From assembly GCA_963832965.1 (NCBI GenBank), contig CAWHVW010000003.1, positions 868,001 through 932,000 on the forward strand: a stretch of DNA of 64,000 nt, in the 5' to 3' direction. This DNA comes from CAWACP01 sp963832965 (GTDB lineage Bacteria > Acidobacteriota > Terriglobia > Bryobacterales > Bryobacteraceae). Every line of letters starts with the position of its first letter. Positions within the stretch are counted from its first letter, which is position 1. This document shows, piece by piece, positions 53,798 to 60,094 of this stretch. A model generated the notes under the pieces. That model searched no databases. It was not told the DNA's origin and was given only the letters and a program-made list of their open reading frames with translations. The position numbers and the translations under genes are program-made.

Positions 53798-54312
53798 TCG
53801 ACTACACCGGCCGGTTCTGGTTCTGAACGCCAGCTATGAACCGATCAACATCTGCGCGGCGCGGCGCGCGCTGGTGCTGGTTTTGAAAGGGGTGGCTTCG
53901 GCCGAGGAGCTGACCGGCACCGACGTGCATTCCTCGCGGCACCGCGTGCGTATCCCGTCGGTGATCCGGCTGCTGGAATACCGGCGCATCCCGCACCAGA
54001 CGCGGGCGCTTTCGCGCAAGAACATTCTGATGCGCGACCGCTATACCTGCCAGTATTGCCATCGCACCATGCCTTCGGGCGAGCTGACGCTGGATCACGT
54101 GATTCCGCGTTCGCGCGCGGGTGAAACCACGTGGGAGAACCTGGTGGCGTGCTGCCATCCCTGCAATAACCGCAAGGGCAATCGCACGCCGGATGAAGCG
54201 GGCATGCGACTGGCGCGGCATGCCGCGGCCGTTCAGCTTGCACACCAGCCGGCATTTGATGCGGCTGATGGGCAAGGCCGACGACCAGTGGCGGAAGTAT
54301 TTGTTTTATTAG
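53784..54312 (+). CDS. HNH endonuclease (one frameshift near 54215)
   Basis: RPVLVLNASYEPINICAARRALVLVLKG is the family N-terminus; the HNH motif is CQYCHRTMPSGELTLDHVIPRSRAGETTWENLVACCHPCNNRKGNRTP with four Cys for zinc. The family C-terminus FSLHTSRHLMRLMGKADDQWRKYLFY is present but in the next frame, after an extra base near 54215. The break is either a sequence error or recent loss. It overlaps comF by 14 bases. Confidence 0.82.
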
Positions 54313-54317
54313 TGGAA

Positions 54318-54341
54318 GGCAGGGCATGGCCCTGCCCCACA
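54318..54341 (+). repeat. Palindromic intergenic repeat
   Basis: GGCAGGGCATGGCCCTGCC followed by CCACA lies between the HNH gene stop and the convergent infC stop. It is the best-preserved copy of this palindrome family and could act as a terminator in both directions. Confidence 0.8.
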
Positions 54342-54352
54342 GGGCTGCGGAA

Positions 54353-54967
54353 TCAGGCGGCTGGGGGTGGCGGGCCGGGGTTGCCTTCGGCGGGCGGCTT
54401 TGGTCCGCCGCCGGACGGCTTTTCCTTGGCCTTGGCCGGGCTGATGAGCACGTGCGCGTTGCGTCCTTCCAGGCGCGGCTGACCTTCCACGGTGCCGATA
54501 GTGGCCAGGTCACCGGCGAACCGCAGCAACAGCTTCTTGCCGAGGTCGACGTGCGCGATCTCGCGCCCGCGGAACTGCACCACCGCTTTCACGCGATTGC
54601 CTTCTTTCAGGAAACGGATGGCGTGGTTCTTCTTGAACTCGTAATCGTGGTCGTCGGTGTTCGGCCGGAATTTCAGCTCCTTCACCTGGATGATGTGCTG
54701 TTTTTTCCGCGCGTCGTGCTGCTTCTTCTTGTTCTCGTACTGCCACTGGCCGTAGTCCATGGCCTTGGCCACGGGCGGCTCCGCTGTGGGCGCGATCAGA
54801 ATAAGATCGAGACCCATGTCCTGGGCTTTCCGTACCGCCGCGGACGTGGGCATGACTTCGACAGTGCCGTCCGGGAATATGGCGCGGACCTCGCGAACGC
54901 GAATCGCCTCATTCACGTTCTCTCGAATCCGGGGACGGCGAGGGGGGAAATGTCTGGGGGGGATCAT
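54353..54967 (-). CDS. infC: Translation initiation factor IF-3
   Basis: 204 residues: IRVREVRAIFPDGT, AQDMGLDLILIAPTAEPPVAKAMDYGQWQYENKKKQHDARKKQ (N-domain and linker) and VKELKFRPNTDDHDYEFKKNHAIRFLKEGNRVKAVVQFRGREIAH (C-domain). A Pro/Gly/Lys tail of about 25 residues follows the usual end. rpmI and rplT, which normally follow, are absent; infC stands alone between murB and the HNH gene. The 199 bp before murB contain no gene. Confidence 0.95.
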   Translation of the reverse strand: MIPPRHFPPRRPRIRENVNEAIRVREVRAIFPDGTVEVMPTSAAVRKAQDMGLDLILIAPTAEPPVAKAMDYGQWQYENKKKQHDARKKQHIIQVKELKFRPNTDDHDYEFKKNHAIRFLKEGNRVKAVVQFRGREIAHVDLGKKLLLRFAGDLATIGTVEGQPRLEGRNAHVLISPAKAKEKPSGGGPKPPAEGNPGPPPPAA

Positions 54968-55166
54968 CGAGCGATCTGGGGGCGACCCGTGGCGGCGAAG
55001 CCGTCACCCCTGAGTGCAAGGAATTTGCCTGGTTGCAATAGGTTCTCCGTGGGGATTGCGAGCGCCAGAGGCGCCGTTGGTTCGGAATGCAATGGGACTA
55101 ACGTCAAGTTTGCCTTGTACCATCCTGCCAGAAGTGCGGCGGTTCGGCAACAGGGTGTTTTTGCGG

Positions 55167-56174
55167 TCACGCCGATTCCGGGGCAATTGTTTCGCCAAAA
55201 CCGACGTATTGGACTTCTTCCTCCAGTTCCAGGCCAAACATCTCCAGAACGCGGGATTTGAGGTCCCCAATCACCTGGCGCAATTCCGCCGCCGTGCCGG
55301 CGCCGTTGTTGTAGATAAGGTTGGCATGGTAGTCCGCGACCACGATGCCGCCCTTGCGCAAACCCTTCGCCCCGGCCTGTTCCAGGAACCACGCGGAGGG
55401 GACCTTGCCCTCGCGAACCACGGCCGCGGGCAGGCGCGCGCGGACGGACTCGGCCAGCTCTTCAAGGATCAGATTCTTGAAAATACTACCGGCACACTTC
55501 ATGGTGGGCGGGTATTTGCGGTTGCGAACGGACAGGATTTCGCCGGCCACACCTGCCAGTTCCCGCGGCGGCGCGGGTTGGAGGGCGAGTTCCGCGGAGA
55601 GAACCACCCAATTTCTATTCCGCTTGAAAATGCTCTCGCGATAGTGGAATTGGCATTCTGCGTTGCCGAGCGCGCGCACGGCGATGCCGTCGAACATCCG
55701 CACTTCGCGGACGCTCTCACAAATGGACCGGCCGTAGGCGCCGGCGTTTCCATAGATAGCGCCGCCGACGGTGCCGGGGATGCCGGTCATGGTCTCGAGG
55801 CCGCGAAGGCCCTGAGCGATGGAGTAATCGACAAGGGTCTGCAGGTCCGCTCCGGCCGCGGCGCGCACGCAGTTCCCGGTTTTTTCGATGCTCGCGGCGG
55901 TGAAGCGCAGGACGAACCCGCCGAAGCCGCTGTCGGAGACGATGAGGTTGGTGCCGCCGCCGATGACCACGTGAGGGCATCCGTCCTGGCGAATGGCGCG
56001 CAACGACGCCGCGAACGACTCCTCTGTTGATGCTTCGACGAAGTAGCTGGCGGGACCGCCGATTCCGAATCGGGTATGGAGACTGAGCGGCGCGTTTTCG
56101 GTTATGGATATTCCGGAGATGGCCTGGAGACGGGCGGCAGTCCCACGGCAAGCCGCGTCCTCGAATGATTGCAT
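55167..56174 (-). CDS. murB: UDP-N-acetylenolpyruvoylglucosamine reductase
   Basis: 335 residues. FAD-binding domain: NAPLSLHTRFGIGGPASYFVEA, VVIGGGTNLIVSD, GLETMTGIPGTVGGAIYGNAGAYG. C-terminal domain: SIFKN with the catalytic Ser (KCAGSIFKN), GAKGLRKGGIVVADYHANLIYN and the Glu-rich end ELEEEVQYVG. It reduces the enolpyruvyl group to make UDP-MurNAc with NADPH. It lies outside any mur cluster here. Confidence 0.96.
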   Translation of the reverse strand: MQSFEDAACRGTAARLQAISGISITENAPLSLHTRFGIGGPASYFVEASTEESFAASLRAIRQDGCPHVVIGGGTNLIVSDSGFGGFVLRFTAASIEKTGNCVRAAAGADLQTLVDYSIAQGLRGLETMTGIPGTVGGAIYGNAGAYGRSICESVREVRMFDGIAVRALGNAECQFHYRESIFKRNRNWVVLSAELALQPAPPRELAGVAGEILSVRNRKYPPTMKCAGSIFKNLILEELAESVRARLPAAVVREGKVPSAWFLEQAGAKGLRKGGIVVADYHANLIYNNGAGTAAELRQVIGDLKSRVLEMFGLELEEEVQYVGFGETIAPESA

Positions 56175-56184
56175 TGACTCCAGA

Positions 56185-56637
56185 TTACACGCCCGGCTCG
56201 GGTGTAGCGGCTTTCCAAATGCTGGCTACGATCTCATCGATTTTGCCGATCTTCCCTTCCGCGAAGGTGAACCATTGGACGCCGCGAACGCTGTAGGCCT
56301 GTCCGCTGGACTTCAACACGCCGCTCTCTCGAAGCAGAACGGCGATGCAATCGCCCTGGCGGATGATGCGTTCAATCTCGGGCTGCTGGCCGGACAGGAG
56401 GGCGAAGTTCTTCCGGGTTGCGTCCACAACCGCCGCTCTTCCCCGCCAGGTTCCATCAATCGGGCTGAATCCGCAGATACTCAGTTCGACATCATCGGCC
56501 AGTAGTTGTCCGAACGCCTCGTAGTCGCCCTGGACGATGGCACTGAAGGCCGTGTGAAGAATATCCTGAGGTTCGCTGGAAGAGGCCGCGGCGGGCCGCG
56601 CAGTCTGGAGTAATCGACCGGCGTATTCGCTGTCCAT
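56185..56637 (-). CDS. SnoaL-like (NTF2-fold) protein
   Basis: About 150 residues: ILHTAFSAIVQGDYEAFGQLLADDVELSICG, WRGRAAVVDATRKNF, RIIRQGDCIAVLLRESG and YSVRGVQWFTFAEGKIGKIDEIV follow the SnoaL pattern of a cone-shaped barrel. Such proteins are small enzymes or ligand-binding folds with no fixed reaction. ATG 56637 was preferred to an upstream ATG. Its stop is 10 bases from the murB start, so the two may be co-transcribed. Confidence 0.75.
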   Translation of the reverse strand: MDSEYAGRLLQTARPAAASSSEPQDILHTAFSAIVQGDYEAFGQLLADDVELSICGFSPIDGTWRGRAAVVDATRKNFALLSGQQPEIERIIRQGDCIAVLLRESGVLKSSGQAYSVRGVQWFTFAEGKIGKIDEIVASIWKAATPEPGV

Positions 56638-56756
56638 GAGGATAGAGTATTGCACAGGAATGCGCGGCCCGAACCCGGCCAGTAAATCGAAAGTGCCAGT
56701 CCCCCTGGTACACGCGCGCTATGGGTCCGTCGCGGTGGGAATTGTCTTATGGGCGT

Positions 56757-56963
56757 ATGGCACGCTGCAAGTCCTGCTACGGGTTCCTGGCGAAGACCGA
56801 TTCGGAGTGTTACGTCTGTGGAGATCGCATCCCGGGAGCACCCCAGCGGCCCTGGTACTCTCTGTTGCGCTTCTTTTCCAAACCAGCCCGCCCATCGCCG
56901 AGGTTTGCCGTTGTCCGAGACCGACTCCTGGCAGCCAAAACGCTCGAAGACGAAGTTGATTGA
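56757..56963 (+). CDS. Small zinc-ribbon protein
   Basis: 68 residues: MARCKSCYGFLAKTDSECYVCGDRIPG gives two C-x2-C knuckles (CKSC and CYVCG), so it likely binds zinc. The rest (WYSLLRFFSKP) is short and partly hydrophobic. There is no strong ribosome site before ATG 56757. Function unknown; moderate chance that it is a real gene. Confidence 0.5.
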   Translation: MARCKSCYGFLAKTDSECYVCGDRIPGAPQRPWYSLLRFFSKPARPSPRFAVVRDRLLAAKTLEDEVD

Positions 56964-56991
56964 ACGAGGTTCCATCATCACTTCCAATGCC

Positions 56992-57060
56992 GTTCGATCC
57001 AGGCAGTGCGACCCGGCCAGGACTGTAAACCAGGCGCTCCAACCGGCTGAGCTGACCGGC
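56992..57060 (-). pseudogene. Decayed tRNA-Val copy
   Basis: CTGTAAACCAGGCGCTCC and GGCTGAGCTGACCGG match, with about one change in six, the corresponding parts of the intact tRNA-Val(TAC) at 59870-59946, in the same orientation; the GTA that reads as anticodon TAC is kept. The acceptor stem no longer pairs, so it is not a working tRNA. Confidence 0.75.
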
Positions 57061-57157
57061 GTCCTGTCGACCGTCCGCCACTTCGGCTGAATGGCGCTGT
57101 TTTGCCAGAATATAGCAATGTATGCTATATATTAGTTGGGGACAGGACAGCACGACG

Positions 57158-57847
57158 ATGACTGCGGAGCAGTGGAAAACCGGACGTGAAACAGCGGGTT
57201 TGGCCCAGGTTGCAGCCGCGTGTTCGCTGAAGGTCTCGCAGCCTTACCTGTCGCAACTCGAAACGGGGTTGAGGGTTGCCAGTGCTGAACTCGCGCGCAA
57301 GGCTGCGAGGCTTTACAGGCTACCGACGGCGCTCCCTTTGCCCGAGGCGCTGGACGTTCGGGGGAGTTCGCCCGATGAGCTTCAGCGAAAGCTTGCTTTT
57401 CTCGGTTACCCCGGCTTCGAGCACATTCGTTCCAAGGCGCCGGGCAATCCCGCTGAAGTGGTGCTCCATGCGGTAGTGGAGCCTGACCTGGACGCACGCC
57501 TGGTAGAGGCCTTGCCCTGGGTGTTGAGTACGTATTCTACTCTGGATTGGGAATGGCTTCGAGACCGAGCCAAATTGAACAACGCTCAAAACCGCCTGGG
57601 GTATCTTGTGCATCTCGCGGAGCAGACCGCGCGGGCTTTGCCGGGTCGCCAGGGTGCAGTTCAGGTGTTGTCCCGATGGGAAAGAGACCTTGAAGAGGCT
57701 CGCCTCGCGCGTGAAGGAACTTTGTGCCGCGATTCAATGCCGGAGCCTGAGCGCACCTGGTTACGGTCGAATCGCTCTGACGCGGCTCGTCATTGGAGCC
57801 TGCTGACCGGCCTCACAGCCGAGCAGCTACGGTATGCCGGGCATTGA
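57158..57847 (+). CDS. XRE-type helix-turn-helix protein, possible antitoxin
   Basis: 229 residues from ATG 57158. The N-terminal 60 residues are a lambda-repressor-like HTH (TGRETAGLAQVAAACSLKVSQPYLSQLETGLRVASAELARKAARLY). The rest is a helical domain with no name known to me. The next gene, a nucleotidyltransferase, starts within its stop codon, the arrangement expected of a toxin-antitoxin pair. A decayed copy of its 5' end lies at 59340-59545. Confidence 0.75.
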   Translation: MTAEQWKTGRETAGLAQVAAACSLKVSQPYLSQLETGLRVASAELARKAARLYRLPTALPLPEALDVRGSSPDELQRKLAFLGYPGFEHIRSKAPGNPAEVVLHAVVEPDLDARLVEALPWVLSTYSTLDWEWLRDRAKLNNAQNRLGYLVHLAEQTARALPGRQGAVQVLSRWERDLEEARLAREGTLCRDSMPEPERTWLRSNRSDAARHWSLLTGLTAEQLRYAGH

Positions 57848-58374
57848 AAGAGCCGCCGGAACCCTGGCGATCCTTTTTCGCCGATGTAGACGCTCGCCTG
57901 GGCGAGGATGTTCACTTGCACTGTTGTGGCGGTTTCGTGGTGACACAACTCTATGGCGTTGCGCGCACCACAAGCGACGTCGATTTTCTGGATGTTGTCC
58001 CGGACTTGCGGCGACGTCTCACCGAAATCGCGGGTAAGGATTCATCGCTGCACAAGAAGCACAGGGTTTACCTGGACGCCGTCACAGTTGCCACGCCGCC
58101 CGAAAACTACGAGGAACGGCTGGTGCCGATGTTTCCCGGCACATGGACACGCCTTCGGCTCTATGGGTTGGAAGCTCATGACCTGGCTCTCTCGAAGCTG
58201 GCGCGGAATTTTGATCCTGATCGCGATGACATTCGGCAACTTGCACGTAACGCTCATCTAAGGCGAGAGGTCCTGATGCAGCGCTATCACGACGAGCTTC
58301 GTCCGAACCTGATGAACGAGGGCCGGGACGACTTGACACTTCAGTTGTGGCTGGAGTCCTATTGGCCGGCGTAA
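57844..58374 (+). CDS. Nucleotidyltransferase-fold protein (DUF6036-like), possible toxin
   Basis: 176 residues. HLHCCGGFVVTQLYGVARTTSDVDFLDVVP is the NTase motif (GG... then SDVDF with two Asp for metal). A basic segment and LYGLEAHDLALSKLARNFDPDRDDIRQLA follow, as in AbiEii/MNT-related proteins. TTG 57844 overlaps the stop of the HTH gene (TTGA). Similar enzymes block growth by adding nucleotides to tRNA or proteins and are neutralised by the partner; here that role is inferred. Confidence 0.72.
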   Translation: MKEPPEPWRSFFADVDARLGEDVHLHCCGGFVVTQLYGVARTTSDVDFLDVVPDLRRRLTEIAGKDSSLHKKHRVYLDAVTVATPPENYEERLVPMFPGTWTRLRLYGLEAHDLALSKLARNFDPDRDDIRQLARNAHLRREVLMQRYHDELRPNLMNEGRDDLTLQLWLESYWPA

Positions 58375-58427
58375 TCCTTTATCCCAAAAAGATCAATTTC
58401 GGTTATATCGCAATGATTCCAGGGTCA

Positions 58428-58450
58428 GGGCGGTTAGCTCAGCCGGTTAG
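58428..58450 (+). repeat. 5' fragment of tRNA-Val, inverted relative to the intact gene
   Basis: GGGCGGTTAGCTCAGC plus CGGTTAG equals the first 23 bases of the intact tRNA-Val with one change. It is on the plus strand, the intact gene on the minus strand. Nearby, TTCGATCCGGGCGGTGCGAC (58537-58556) repeats a piece of 56993-57012. The stretch 58375-58700 otherwise holds no gene. Confidence 0.75.
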
Positions 58451-58700
58451 TACGCAGGCGGCGAACCGTCCTCGTGCCTGGCACTTCCTCGAAACGGCGC
58501 TCGCCGCGCCGGTCGCACGAAGGTTCACCGATGGCTTTCGATCCGGGCGGTGCGACCCGGCCACTTACTGGTATTCAAGGAGAGGTTTGACCTGAGCACC
58601 GGCAAGCTCGTAAGTTCCGGGCTCGATTTTCGGGACTTTCCGTCCACACGCTGGTTTGGAGTGCCTTCTAGGATAATCGCGTGGTTGAAGGAGTTCGGCC

Positions 58701-59250
58701 ATGAAACGTCGATCTATTTTGACCGGCGCAGCAGCGATGAGTGCCTCTGCGCTGGGTTCACCAACCCAGGCTGATTCGCCCCAGCGTGTGATTCGAGTAG
58801 CGGCCGGGCAGGACCGGTTCAGCGAACACTTATCACTCGGGGGCGGCCGGTCCATCGTTTACTGGAAAGTGTCGGCCACGGACAACGGTGGTGCATGGTC
58901 TGTATTCGAGGCCCAGTGGCAAGCGAAAGGTGGCCCGCCTCTCCACGTCCATCGGAGCCAGGACGAATGGTTCGATTGTGATTCAAAGCGAATTTGTCGT
59001 GCAGGTTGGCGATGAGAGGTTCCGCGCGACACCAGGGGACTCTTTCCTTGCGCCCCGTCAGGTCCCTCATGCGTTTGCTCATGCCGGCGATGGGGCTGGT
59101 AAGATGATTACCGCTTTTCAGCCCGCAGGAAGCATGGAAGCATTCTTTCGCGAACAGAGTAAGATTACGAGTGCGCCGTCCGCGGAGGAGGTTCAGCGCA
59201 TGTTCAGGGCCCACGGCATGGAAGTCCTTGGGCCGCCGCTCGCGCTGTGA
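58701..59250 (+). pseudogene. Exported cupin-domain protein, frameshifted
   Basis: MKRRSILTGAAAMSASALG is a Tat signal. The cupin motifs are HVHRSQDEWF (HxH and Glu) and, in the next frame, FVVQVGDERFRATPGDSFLAPRQVPHAFAHAG (second His). The frame breaks near 58975, where one extra T would separate the halves. With it repaired the protein would have about 182 residues and could bind a metal. Whether the break is real decay or an error cannot be told from one sequence; its setting among decayed copies favours decay. Confidence 0.7.
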
Positions 59251-59339
59251 TCCCGGTTATATCGATGGAAGCTTTTTCAATCAGGTTCGTCTTCGTCACT
59301 TCCGATGCCGTCCGAACCGGCTGAGTTGACCGGCCTCCT

Positions 59340-59545
59340 GTCGACCGGACGTGAAACAGCCGGCTTGGCCCGGGTTGCAGCCGCGCGTTCGCTGAAGGTC
59401 TCGCAGCCTTACCTGTCGCAACTCGAAGCGGGGTTGAGGGTTGCCAGTGCCGAATCGCGCGCAAGGCCGCGAAACTCTACAGACTATCGACAGCGCTCCC
59501 GGCCCGAGCCGCTGGCGCGGCGCCTCCAGTCTGGCTGCGGATGAT
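59340..59545 (+). pseudogene. Truncated copy of the HTH antitoxin gene
   Basis: CGGACGTGAAACAGCCGGC to TCGACAGCGCTCC repeats 57180-57339 with about 88 percent identity by eye, including KVSQPYLSQLEAGLRVASAES, then a one-base loss breaks the frame and the rest is missing. It is preceded at 59300-59345 by the same tRNA-like/linker sequence that precedes the intact gene, but with a deletion of about 110 bp. Confidence 0.85.
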
Positions 59546-59571
59546 TTCCAAGATCAGGTAAGATAATCGTT

Positions 59572-59754
59572 ATGGAAATGAGCGCTGTCGAAAGAGGAGC
59601 GTCGCTGGGCCTCGTGATCGGTGCGGCCGTCGGCCTTGTGATCGGCGTAGTTACAGGAAAACCGGGCCTTGACCTGGTGCTCGGCAGCGGCCTGGGCCTG
59701 GCACTTGGTCCAGCGTTTAGCCTGACGGCGGGGAAACAACCTACAAAATCTTAG
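59572..59754 (+). CDS. Small glycine-rich membrane protein
   Basis: 60 residues with two Gly/Leu/Val spans (GASLGLVIGAAVGLVIGVVTG and LVLGSGLGLALGPAFSL). It resembles glycine-zipper small membrane proteins. ATG 59572 has only a weak AGGTAAG site. It lies between the decayed HTH copy and tRNA-Val; function unknown. Confidence 0.5.
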   Translation: MEMSAVERGASLGLVIGAAVGLVIGVVTGKPGLDLVLGSGLGLALGPAFSLTAGKQPTKS

Positions 59755-59869
59755 AAAACTGTGACGTGCCGCTCAGCGCGAACCGCGCCGGAACCGGGCT
59801 CAAACTCCGCAGCCCCTCGATAGCCCCTTGGGCCCAGGAGTGCAACCTATGTGTCCGGTCCTGGCAGAA

Positions 59870-59946
59870 TGGTGGGCGGTGCAGGATTCGAACCTGCGAC
59901 CTTCTGGGTGTAAACCAGACGCTCTAACCAGCTGAGCTAACCGCCC
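59870..59946 (-). tRNA. tRNA-Val (anticodon TAC)
   Basis: The reverse strand starts GGGCGGTTAGCTCAGC and ends ACCGCCC plus A and an encoded CCA. The acceptor stem pairs over seven bases, the anticodon arm is TCTGG-TTTACAC-CCAGA (anticodon TAC), and the T arm has GGTTCGAATCC. It reads valine codons GUA and others by wobble. It borders the duplicated region at 57-59.5 kb. Confidence 0.97.
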
Positions 59947-60094
59947 CGACCCTAGAATCATTGTACGCGGGCAGCGAACTCATCCGCCCCGGAAGCCTGT
60001 TCTACAATCAAAGTCATCGTTCGCCGGTGACTTGTTCTCCCATCTCTTCGCCGAGCTGGCCGAACCGGCGAATCACGAGACGACTTCGGACGCT

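Noticed and set aside
56992..57060. A second functional tRNA-Val
   Set aside because: The acceptor stem and anticodon stem do not pair; only the loop regions are kept.
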